Below are positions 55,230-64,000 of a stretch of 64,000 bases of DNA, piece after piece. The position numbers and the translations under genes were made by a program. Positions within the stretch are counted from its first letter, which is position 1. Each line of letters starts with the position of its first letter. This DNA comes from Stemphylium vesicarium. Its lineage: Eukaryota > Ascomycota > Dothideomycetes > Pleosporales > Pleosporaceae. Under the pieces are notes generated by a model. That model made no database searches and was not told the origin of the DNA. It saw nothing but the letters and a program-made list of their open reading frames with translations. The DNA lies in assembly GCA_004380135.1 (NCBI GenBank), contig QXCR01000013.1:266049-330048 (forward strand), written 5' to 3'.

Positions 55230-58016
55230 ACCTAAAAAGAGAAGTAAAGTTAATCTCGACTACTTGCGCTCTCTTATTTAACTAGAGAAAGAACCAGCTC
55301 TGCTTATAAAGGAGGATATTAAAGCTATAATAATTCCCTTAAGCTATAAGTTATATAAGTATACTATAGCTCTCTAGGGGGAGTAAGTTAATACATAGGT
55401 ATTCTAAGATATATAGAAACGAATGCTAATAACGTAGGTTCACTAAGTCGATCCTAAACGAGCCCGTGAACCTAACCTTTGGACAAGCGCCGACTATATA
55501 TCGCATCTAGTTATTCCTTAGCTAGCTTGCCAAAACCAGAACTGGACAGCTTAAGGAGAATATAATAGACACGACTCTTCGAAATCGCCTATCGTCACTT
55601 AAACAAGTTATTAAATTATTTACTAGCCGCTAGTATAACGCGATAGAGAACAAGGCACTAGAAAATTCTACTAAAGATCTAATATAGAAAGGAAAGATCG
55701 CAACGGGCGCTTATACTAAGCTAGTTGCCCCTTTGCCCATTGCTAAGGATTTAATATAGTTCATGTGGATGTGTGACGAGTATCAATTTCCGCATCTACG
55801 CGCACGCCTGCAGCTAGCATTCTCCGTAGTGCTTATGACTCTCTTAGGTAGTCGCCTAGGCGAGTTCATTAAGTCAGCGGCCTGGAAGCATAGTAACGAA
55901 GGACTTCTATACGGCGACATAGACCTAGTACGTTATTAGAACGGCACGTACGTAGGATTCCTTCTCTACCTCCGCTTGCGAAACTAAAAGGGGCACCGCA
56001 ACAATAAAAAATATTTATAAGTAAATAATCCTTTAAGAACGGACCTTGATCCTAAAACGAGAAGACCTATTATGCTTTTGTACGAAGAGCCCTCTATGCG
56101 ATCTATGTGCCCAGTCGCACATTTCATGGCGTTGGCACTCGCAGACGGAGTGTTCGAAGACTGCAACTCTTTCAAGGATATTGAAGCAAAGAAACTACCA
56201 CCTGGTAGCTCGCTGTACAAATATCGCTACAAGCCAGAAGCAAAGCAGAAGCCTGTATTACGAAGCATTTGTAATAACGGTTCAGTCTCGGAACACGACA
56301 TTCTTACATACAATTGCTTCAACAACATGCTAAAGGGGCTTGGACAACGCGCCGGTTACGAAGATAGGCTAAGTGCATACTGCTTCCGTCGAGCTTATGT
56401 AAAAGCAGTGGAGAGTAAGCAGGATAACTCTAAAACTAGATTATTAGCTAATAATTAACAGAAACCGCAACCCCAGCCCAGAGGAGATTGCTAATAGGAC
56501 ACTCTAACGATGACACAGTCTTATACTACATTTCGGGTATTGTCGGAGTTGACAGCCAGTTAATGGTCCACGGCAGAGACCAACAAATAGAGCTCATTGA
56601 AGAGAACACATCCATGATGTCGAAAAGAAATCTCCATACGCTAATGCCTCCTGGATCTCAGCTTACCGATCGCGCGAATTCAACGGCCCAAAAGACTGAT
56701 AGAGACGTCGCAGTGGTGACTATATCGGAACGCACTCCAAGCCAGGAGTATGCTCTACGACGTCAATCTCGAAACGTCGCGTATTATAAGCAGCGCGAGG
56801 ACTTCTTTAAAGAGAAGCCTATTCCCTATAAGTAAGACATAGAGGCACTAACTTCTAAAGGTATTACAAAAAAGCCTCTTTATTTACTATTATAATATTT
56901 ATAAGCTCTTTAGAAATTCAAACCTAAAAGGAAAGCTATCTTAAAGTTAATATATCCTAATTATAAAATAGGAGATGCGACTATAGTAGTTAAAAAAGTT
57001 AAGATCTTACTTAAGGATATACTTAAGCTAATAGTAAAAGTCTCTAATCTAGAGAAGAAGCGATATGCATATGCCTCTACTTCCCCTATAAAGGACAAAA
57101 GTTGTGGTGTGTATAGGCTATAATTTAATAAGGATAATAAAAGGTAGGTACCTTTCTTAACTATTAATAACTCTATTAATAAAAGAAAAGATTAAGACCT
57201 AACCGCATAAACGAACACTTGCTCTAGTGTGTCCGAAAGCAATACATAAAAGATGCAAGACGGCACATGACAGACCAATTCGCCTATGTCCACCGTTGTG
57301 CGTGGATCGACTGCCATTTCAACTTTCGTGGCAAGTCTTGCGGGACAAACTCTCTCCATGTCACAAAGCATCTCCGCATACGTACTCATCAGTGCCTGTG
57401 GAATTACTGCCTTAAGACCTTCGACAGCTATGAAAAGCTGGCTTATCATATGTCAGAGAAACACCGAGTTCCCAACGAATGGACCCTTCTTACAAGGATG
57501 CACTACTACTTTGAGCATGATAGATGGTGTCAGTCAGACCAGCAGTGGGCGCAACATCTCGAGCTTTACCATCTTCCAGAACTCAATAATTTTTGTGGTC
57601 TTATCCAAATCGATGGTGTAGTCGTAGTTGCGGCGTATTACCTCTTGTGCTTGGGCGATAGTGGTGCACCGTTGCATATCCGCTTTATGCAATTCGATAG
57701 TGCCTTCAACCTACATATACACATAAGAACGTATCTTACTTAACTAGATACTCCCCCCTCTATCTATCCATATCCGCATTGCGAAAGCATAATTGGTTCT
57801 AAAGACAAATTTTAGGCACACGCAGAAAACGTCCACGGCATGCCACCCTTCGGCCCTCGTCGATCGACAGGAAAGCGCAAGGCGCCAGAAGGCTTGGAAG
57901 ATAGCACGGGTCACATGGCTGATGACATGCAAGACTTGACCAATGATGAGATGAGTGATGCATTATGCGGGATCGCGGCAGACTTGGACATAGCCTCTAG
58001 GAGCGCCGGCGCTTAA
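55230..58016 (+). pseudogene. DUF3435 tyrosine recombinase (Starship captain family) with C2H2 finger, decayed
   Basis: Relics in order: KKRSKVNLDYLRSLI near 55.25 kb; FMWMCDEYQFPHLRARLQLA and LGSRLGEFIKSAAWKHSNEG near 55.76-55.9 kb (first catalytic Arg); LLYEEPSMRSMCPVAHFMAL; LGQRAGYEDRLSAYCFRRAY near 56.39 kb (second Arg box); and LIGHSNDDTVLYYISGIVG near 56.5 kb (His and nucleophile Tyr). Then comes a C2H2 zinc finger (CLWNYCLKTFDSYEKLAYHM) near 57.4 kb and an intact-looking acidic C-terminus ending at a TAA at 58014-58016. This order is that of fungal DUF3435 proteins. Many TAG/TAA codons and at least one frameshift, between the second Arg box and the GHS motif, break it. The start is not definable. 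Confidence 0.85.
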
Positions 58017-58178
58017 AGTTGGTGGCACGTGGGAAGCAACGCACAAGCGAGATGGTGACGGATTTGGCAACAAAGAATTCGTAGATAAAAATAGTTTTAA
58101 AGGATATTTGCAAATATATAAGCGCCTGATGTCTAGTCTCTACACACGTACACGAGCGCCTGTTAACAGCCTTCGAAA

Positions 58179-58976
58179 ATGCGAAGCAAGATGTCCGCGC
58201 GTCGTCGCGCTAAGCTCATTACGCGCAGAGCAGCTGCACGGATGCCCCGAAGCCCGCCTTGCCCACCGCCTTGCCCACCGCCTTACCCACCGCCCTGCCC
58301 ATCATCTTGCGCACCGCCTTCTCAATCACCTCCCATACCGCCGCGCTCTCCGTCACCATTATTCCTGCCGTCCCTGCACCAAGAAAATGAGCAAGTGCAG
58401 TTCAACAACGACTCCAATCGATTACATCCGCAACGTGCGGGTGTCTGTAGCCCCTCGCATCCTTCCCGATCTCCCGAGCGACTTCTAGTCGGAGAAGCCT
58501 AACGTCAACTACTCGAATCGCGATTGCATTGCACTCTTAAACAATTAGAAAAAGCCTCGCCTACGATTAATTCCCCTCGACTACGGCTCGAGTCACAAGC
58601 GCGAGATATCCTCTAGTTGCTAGACGATCTTGTGCCTGGACTATGCCCTTGTCCCTAGCATCAAGACGTAGCGTCTCTGGCCGGAACGAATGGAAACGGG
58701 GATGTAGAGGGCGATCATAGCGCCCTAGTGAATAATAATAGAGTCGTGCTTGTAGAGCCGATAAGAGTCAGATTACTAGCTTATAATTACTAAGGCTAGT
58801 TCGGAACAATAATACGCAAAGCTAGTCAACTCTATCATACGGCAGATGCGAAGATATTCATGTCAATTCGAATTGACGGGCGCTTCTACATATACAACTC
58901 GGTCGACCCGTTTTCCCGAGCAGCACTAGCACCTGAGGTCTGCCACGCTCCATCCGAATATCATTTGTCTCTCTGA
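58179..58976 (+). pseudogene. Proline-rich gene relic with in-frame stops
   Basis: One continuous frame of 266 codons from an ATG to a TGA contains five internal stops and no frameshift. Each stop is one C-to-T or G-to-A step from Gln or Trp. The N-terminus is basic (MSARRRAKLITRRAAARMPR), then tandem PCPPPCPPPYPPPCPSS repeats, an acidic/Ser middle, and a C-terminal piece reading FGTIIRKASQLYHTADAKIF followed by IDGRFYIYNSVD. The last part distantly resembles the MADS/SRF core (helix with Lys/Ala, then beta strand), but I would not rely on this. It follows the recombinase relic directly on the same strand. Confidence 0.6.
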
Positions 58977-61900
58977 CGTCATGCAGGCTGGCGAGGAAGT
59001 GATTGACATAGCCGTCACTAGCGGCGCTTTGGAGTACCAGACTCGGCTCATAGAAGGGGATAAATAACATCTAGAGTCTTGCAATGCCTTATTTTATATA
59101 CTCAAACACCTATATCTACATATATCCTATTACTACTTTAACCCGCCACTAAAAGCGAAGCGATATACCTTAATAATCTTATAACTTAACGCTTAATAGG
59201 CTCCTATAGTTCTATATAGCCTTAGGAATAAATAGCTTCTTATAAAGACTTTTAGAGGTTAATATAGTCTTTTAAAGAAGTTAACGCTAGGAGATAGTTA
59301 TCTTAAATAATCTAAGATACGAGTTACTAGTAAATACTTATAGGCTTATAGTAATACTATAATAAGAAGGAGACTATGTTAATTTCGTCATAGATTATCT
59401 AGTAGATAGCAATATTATCCCTTTAGTATTTAGTATACGAATAACGGTTATACGCGTCTACTAAATAATTTGTAGTAAACAGACTATAGTGCTGTCCCAA
59501 GCTCATAGGGACTTAGCTAGGCCACTTTTTAGGCGCGTCGGCTGACTACACAGCCACGACACGTTTGCGTGCCCTAGGTGGGATGCAAGCCCTATACCCG
59601 GAACCTGTCTACGCGTTGGTGCATAGCCCTATAAATGTTTTCTATCAATATATGCCAATCTTAAGACCGCTAGATTTGTTCCTAAGTATTTAGGCTAATC
59701 TTATAACTATTTGTCTATTAGAGAGTATAAGTTGCTTCTCTCTAATTTTCTTGCACCTCTTACGACACGTTAGAGCCCGTCCTCCTAAGTTACTCTATCC
59801 GCATACGCTATAATATTCGGCAATTCTTATTATAAATTTAGAAATATAAAGTATAGTTCTATCTTTATAGTATATACCCCCCTAAAGATAGAGGACTATT
59901 AAGCTCGCGTAAAGCATATTAAAAATTTATTCCTAGAAGGTAGCTTAATAGGGCCTTAAATTATAAGTTATTAATTAGAATACTTATAGAGCCTAGAGAA
60001 AAATAGCACCCGCGGTAGATATTAGCTAAGTCGTTAACGTATAATTACGCTAGGCTATTAGTAAGATACTATAGTTTATGCGCGAATACTAAGATTTCCT
60101 ATAGACTATTTATCTCTTAAATAAGGAAGATATGCTCTTTCTTTTATTAAGCTAATTTTCGCGTTTATCTAGAGCTAGTGTATATGCTAAAATTAAGAGA
60201 CTAGGCGAAGTCTAAGTCTTCAACTTAACGATAATTAAGCCTCTAGTAAGGAACCCCATTATGTAAGGAACCTAATATTGATACTAGACAGTACACATTA
60301 CCCATGCAGGAGCACATCGCTAGCGCTTTAGGTGTGGTTACTGCCGAGTTCCATCATCCATTCGAGAGCGTGGAAAAGGTATCATATCATCCGCTTCCTT
60401 AAACGCTATCCGCGGTGGAGTTTGACTATTCTATAACTATAAACTTCCTAGCAATGCTTATGTTAGCGGACCGCTTAGAAGAACCCTCTTCGTATACTAG
60501 GAGCTTATTGGAGAATAAAGGAGCCGTCTCGCTAGAAGAATAGAGCTCCTTGCCTCCAAAATCACGACCTCTAATTTTTAGTGTGCATAGATGTCATCAC
60601 TAAGGTATAGAGCGTAGCGAGTAAGCTTCTAAACTGCCCCTTAGATTTCGAGAAGCTATTTAACGCGTGTGTAACCTTCCCCCTAATATATATCTTATTT
60701 GAAAATTTACAACTAGATCTAATAGCATTAGTGTTATTATACTAGCTTTTACATATAGGATAAGACCCATCAAACCCAGCCCTATAGCGAAGGCGGTATC
60801 CAAGCCTTTGAGTGTCATATGCTGCCTAGCCAAACTCGATTTTATTTTACGGTCGTGCGAGAGGGAGGAGCGCTTGCGTACGATTGCTACCAAGACAAAG
60901 AGGTAATATACTTACAGCATTTTCGGGTTATAACTAATTCGTTAGTTAAATATATAGGCATAGGCTTATAATAATTACGAAGACTATATAGAATACTTAG
61001 AGAATTAGATAGCCCTTATTAGATAAAGTACTTTATATAATAGAGGACAATACTCTAGCTTAAATTCTAATTCTAAGTTACTAAGATCGGGAAATATATT
61101 ATATAAGCCTACTACTATCGCGAGTAATAGAAATAGGGTACGTAATCGTAATATTATTTTAGAATAAAGGTGTTATAACTTTAAAATTATAAAGTTCTTA
61201 ACCTAGACACTTAAAGTTATAGCAAATATATACTTTATTCTCTTTATCTGACATTCCCTAAAAGATAAGTAGATTAGCGGAGCGAGATAGCCTAGACAAA
61301 AGCTATAGTCTTATAGGTTATAACTAGTGCTAGAACTAGTTAATGTAGGTAGTATATTAAGCCTTAAATTCTTAGAGCATAACTAACCTATAAAGTCTAG
61401 ATATAAAATAGCTCGCCTAAAAACAGCGAGCGCATCGGCGAACGGTCGTCCTAGGGTCAACACGCCTCTAGTTATTGGGGTTGTCGTAAGTATCCTTATA
61501 TTACTAGTAGTAGTAATAGTGTATATTCTATAGAAGGGACGTCGTTAGCTTAGAGCACTAATTAAACACCATGAAGCTGCTAAGGCTCACCGTATGCTAG
61601 CTCCGCTGCCGAAGTAGGGCACACCAAAGACATATACCCCTAAGATAGCAGCCCCGAAAATGAACCAGCTTAGATAAGCGAGCATTGTTACTTCTTTGTA
61701 TGACCATTGTGCAAGAGAACGTATAAGGTGCGTCCCTGAGTGAAGAGACACACTGTGTCGCGAGACAGGTCCACGGTTCGGACACCCGGAAATGCTTCTT
61801 CTTAGACTTATCAAGATATAGCTAACACACGATGGTTCTCTAGCTACCGTTCCTCAAATTAACTAACCTCTAACACAGATTACTATAGTGTTAGATAGGC

Positions 61901-62396
61901 TATTAGCGATCTTATTAACGTCGTTAATTAACTCTTAAGCGACTACCCCTTATTTATTCGCGGCGTTAATAGCTCCTAACCTATTTAGAAGATTAAAAAG
62001 TAAGTGCGAAGAAGTAAGATGGCATTTTAAGAGTTTGAGAGCTTTTCAGCGCAGCGGCGTGCATGCCGGGAGCCCCGTAGTGCGAACAGGCGATCTATGA
62101 AAACGAGCCTGAGCTGGCGGGACGCGCTAGTGTCTCTTAGCATGCATGGGTCTGCATTAGCGTTCTTATCGCCTGCTGTATTCTATCGTAAATAATACAG
62201 CGCTATGCCAGTCCTGTAGCACCTCGAAATAGATGTGGCGCATGCTGCTACCTTTCTAGAAGCGTCTAGAAACACGTGCATAGTCGTATTCTCCTATGCG
62301 CCATGCCCCTTCCTAGGCTGACTTAACATGCTCAGTGCGTACTGTCCCTGACTGCTGCCGTCCTCCCAAGACAATCAGTAGGATACATGAACAAAA
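58977..62396. other. AT-rich decayed DNA with short less-mutated islands
   Basis: No intact gene. Plus-strand fragments with coding texture appear at about 60.31-60.54 kb (MQEHIASALGVVTAEFHHPF, then FLAMLMLADRLEEPSS) and 60.81-60.91 kb (MLPSQTRFYFTVVREGGALA); I do not recognise either. A membrane-segment relic is listed separately. 61.98-62.39 kb is GC-richer and probably contains the 3' UTR of the ankyrin gene. Confidence 0.5.
61462..61617 (+). pseudogene. Relic of a single-pass membrane protein C-terminus
   Basis: The plus-strand frame TPLVIGVVVSILILLVVVIV reads as one membrane helix. After TAG stops it continues KGRR and LRALIKHHEAAKAHRMLAPL, ending at TAG (61615-61617). A Val/Ile/Leu-rich helix followed by a basic stop-transfer tail is typical of a type I membrane protein. 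The two internal TAG codons fit C:G-to-T:A change. No family is assigned. Confidence 0.4.
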
Positions 62397-64000
62397 CTAT
62401 TCGGGCCTTGACGCAAGATCATCCTCCTGGTGTTGATGCGCACCTGCATCGAGCAGCGTCTTGACTATCTGCTCGTGGCCTCTTTCTGAAGCTGCCTGCA
62501 GTGCGTTGCCGTAGTGTCCACCCTGCGCGTTGACCTCGGCGCCCTTGTCGAGCAGCGTCTTGACTATCTGCTCGTGGCCTCTTTCTGAAGCTGCATACAG
62601 TGCGTTGCCGTACGGTCCACCCTGCGCGTTGACCTCAGCGCCCGCGTTAAGCAGCGTCTTGACTATCTGCTCGTGGCCTCCAGCTAAAGCTGCCTGCAGT
62701 GCGTTGCCGTACGGTCCACCCTGCGCGTTGACGTCGGCGCCCTTGTCGAGTAGCGTCTTGACTATCTGCTCGTGGCCTCTTTCTGAAGCTGCCTGCAGTG
62801 CGTTGCCGTACGGTCCACCCTGCGCGTTGACGTCGGCGCCCTTGTCGAGCAGCGTCTTGACTATCTGCTCGTGGCCTCCCCATGAAGCTGCCTGCAGTGC
62901 GTTGCCGTAGTATCCACCCTGCGCGTTGACCTCGGCGCCCTTGTCGAGCAGCGTCTTGACTATCTGCTCGTGGCCTCCCCATGAAGCTGCATACAGTGCG
63001 TTGCCGTACGGTCCACCCTGCGCGTTGACCTCGGCGCCCTTGTCGAGTAGCGTCTTGACTATCTGCTCGTGGCCTCCCCATGAAGCTGCCTGCAGTGCGT
63101 TGCCGTACGGTCCACCCTGCGCGTTGACCTCGGCGCCCTTGTCGAGCAGCGTCTTGACTATCTGCTCGTGGCCTCCCCATGAAGCTGCCTGCAGTGCGTT
63201 GCCGTACTCTCCACCCTGCGCGTTGACATCGGCGCCCTTGTCGAGTAGCGTCTTGACTATCTGCTCGTGGCCTCTTTCTGAAGCTGCCTGCAGTGCGTTG
63301 CCGTACGGTCCACCCTGCGCGTTGACGTCGGCGCCCTTGTCGAGCAGCGTCTTGACTATCTGCTCGTGGCCTCTTTCTGAAGCTGCATACAGTGCGTTGC
63401 CGTACTCTCCACCCTGCGCGTTGACCTCGGCGCCCTTGTCGAGCAGCGTCTTGACTATCTGCTCGTGGCCTCCCCATGAAGCTGCCTGCAGTGCGTTGCC
63501 GTAGTATCCACCCTGCGCGTTGACCTCAGCGCCCGCGTTAAGCAGCGTGTTGACTATCTGCTCGTGGCCTCCAGCTAAAGCTGCCTGCAGTGCGTTGCCG
63601 TACGGTCCACCCTGCGCGTTGACCTCGGCGCCCTTGTCGAGCAGCGTCTTGACTATCTGCTCGTGGCCTCTTTCTGAAGCTGCATACAGTGCGTTGCCGT
63701 ACTCTCCACCCTGCGCGTTGACCTCGGCGCCCTTGTCGAGCAGCGTCTTGACTATCTGCTCGTGGCCTCCCCATGAAGCTGCCTGCAGTGCGTTGCCGTA
63801 GTGTCCACCCTGCGCGTTGACCTCGGCGCCCTTGTCGAGTAGCGTCTTGACTATCTGCTCGTGGCCTCTTTCTGAAGCTGCCTGCAGTGCGTTGCCGTAC
63901 GATCCACCCTGCGCGTTGACCTCGGCGCCCTTGTCGAGTAGCGTCTTGACTATCTGCTCGTGGCCTCTTTCTGAAGCTGCCTGCAGTGCGTTGCCGTACG
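62397..64000 (-). CDS. Ankyrin-repeat array, 3' end of a NOD-like-receptor-type gene (partial)
   Basis: The minus strand is open from the window edge to a TAG at 62399-62397, encoding about 534 residues. It contains some sixteen tandem 33-residue ankyrin repeats, consensus DKGAEVNAQGGxYGNALyAA then SxxGHEQIVKTLL. The last repeat runs into DAGAHQHQEDDLASRPE and stops. Units are 99 bp and nearly identical in DNA; change is confined to a few codons (see findings). The N-terminal effector and NACHT/NB-ARC parts, if present, lie beyond 64000. Such near-identical repeat domains are typical of fungal STAND/NOD-like receptors, where repeats recombine to give new specificities. A plain ankyrin protein is the alternative. 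Unlike its left neighbours the array is GC-rich and shows no stop codons. Confidence 0.8.
   Translation of the reverse strand, partial: YGNALQAASERGHEQIVKTLLDKGAEVNAQGGSYGNALQAASERGHEQIVKTLLDKGAEVNAQGGHYGNALQAASWGGHEQIVKTLLDKGAEVNAQGGEYGNALYAASERGHEQIVKTLLDKGAEVNAQGGPYGNALQAALAGGHEQIVNTLLNAGAEVNAQGGYYGNALQAASWGGHEQIVKTLLDKGAEVNAQGGEYGNALYAASERGHEQIVKTLLDKGADVNAQGGPYGNALQAASERGHEQIVKTLLDKGADVNAQGGEYGNALQAASWGGHEQIVKTLLDKGAEVNAQGGPYGNALQAASWGGHEQIVKTLLDKGAEVNAQGGPYGNALYAASWGGHEQIVKTLLDKGAEVNAQGGYYGNALQAASWGGHEQIVKTLLDKGADVNAQGGPYGNALQAASERGHEQIVKTLLDKGADVNAQGGPYGNALQAALAGGHEQIVKTLLNAGAEVNAQGGPYGNALYAASERGHEQIVKTLLDKGAEVNAQGGHYGNALQAASERGHEQIVKTLLDAGAHQHQEDDLASRPE
62433..64000 (-). repeat. 99-bp tandem repeat array (16 units)
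   Basis: Sixteen head-to-tail 99-bp units (the last cut by the window edge), differing mainly at the GGxYGNAL codon (Pro, Glu, Tyr, His or Ser), the ALy codon (Gln or Tyr), the AAxxx triplet (SER, SWG or LAG) and the D/N-K/A pair before GAEV. Because 99 is a multiple of 3, long mirror frames arise on both strands; these are artefacts. Confidence 0.95.

Larger units (their letters stand above)
54927..62396 (+). mobile_element. RIP-degraded transposon block, possible left arm of a Starship
   Basis: From about 54.95 kb the sequence becomes AT-rich, full of TA steps and in-frame TAG/TAA, as RIP leaves behind. Less mutated islands interrupt it: 55.74-56.83, 57.2-58.7, 59.49-59.64, 60.27-60.42 and 61.59-61.81 kb. 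The first recognisable coding relic is a DUF3435 tyrosine recombinase reading rightwards, which is the position and orientation of the captain gene in Starship giant transposons. No right border or terminal repeat is seen within the window, so the extent is a minimum and the Starship label is an inference. Confidence 0.5.

Noticed and set aside
62530..63801. Long plus-strand frames of Ser/Leu/Pro repeats and a minus-strand Arg/Gln-rich repeat frame over the same array
   Set aside because: They are mirror frames created because the 99-bp repeat is a multiple of three; only the minus frame giving ankyrin repeats makes a known fold and carries the natural stop at 62397.
1..64000. CRISPR array, bacterial operons or prophage
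   Set aside because: The window is eukaryotic with spliceosomal introns; the only regular array is coding ankyrin repeats with no spacers.

Overview
The window reads as nuclear DNA of a filamentous ascomycete, most likely a Dothideomycete of the Pleosporales type; I cannot name the species. The signs are spliceosomal introns mostly 48-110 bp with GTAAGT/GTACGT donors, fungal-only families (DUF7053, MARVEL, DUF3435, AA9, CBM18-linked chitin deacetylase), a GC-balanced gene-bearing part, and an AT-rich block with the in-frame TAG/TAA pattern expected from repeat-induced point mutation (RIP).

Layout. 0.5-13.3 kb carries four minus-strand genes: a DUF7053 protein, a MARVEL membrane protein, the decapping scaffold EDC4 and a secreted chitin deacetylase with four chitin-binding modules. 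13.3-18 kb is gene-poor apart from an intron-containing tRNA-Ala. 18-22.7 kb has a seven-zinc-knuckle Gis2/CNBP protein and the kinetochore protein CENP-C. A 6.5-kb gap (22.7-29.2 kb) without a recognisable gene separates CENP-C from a convergent Myb-like regulator. 34-39.5 kb has tubulin cofactor B with very long introns, a dihydropyrimidinase, and head-to-head with it a broken M20-family amidohydrolase (probable PYD3-type beta-alanine synthase). 40.5-54.9 kb has a small cysteine-rich secreted protein, an AA9 lytic polysaccharide monooxygenase, a DHH phosphoesterase, a GH85 endoglucosaminidase, the HDEL receptor ERD2, a small membrane protein, an M1 aminopeptidase and a nitrilase.

At about 54.9 kb the DNA changes abruptly. 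A fragment matching the 5' end of 5S rRNA is followed by AT-rich sequence. Its first recognisable gene is a mutated DUF3435 tyrosine recombinase (the Starship 'captain' family) with a C2H2 zinc finger, reading inward. Further relics follow, then at 62.4-64 kb the GC-rich 3' end of an open gene made of about sixteen nearly identical 33-residue ankyrin repeats that vary at only a few positions, as in fungal NOD-like receptors. My best reading is the left end of a degenerate Starship-like giant transposon inserted at a 5S rRNA gene, possibly carrying a receptor-like gene as cargo. This is an inference; the right border lies outside the window.

How the genes work together: housekeeping genes (mRNA decay, kinetochore, tubulin folding, ER retrieval, peptide turnover) are interleaved with secreted, host- or wall-facing genes (chitin deacetylase, AA9, the cysteine-rich protein). 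One catabolic pair (dihydropyrimidinase plus amidohydrolase) has lost its second member. Exon coordinates below were assembled by hand from splice consensus and reading-frame continuity.
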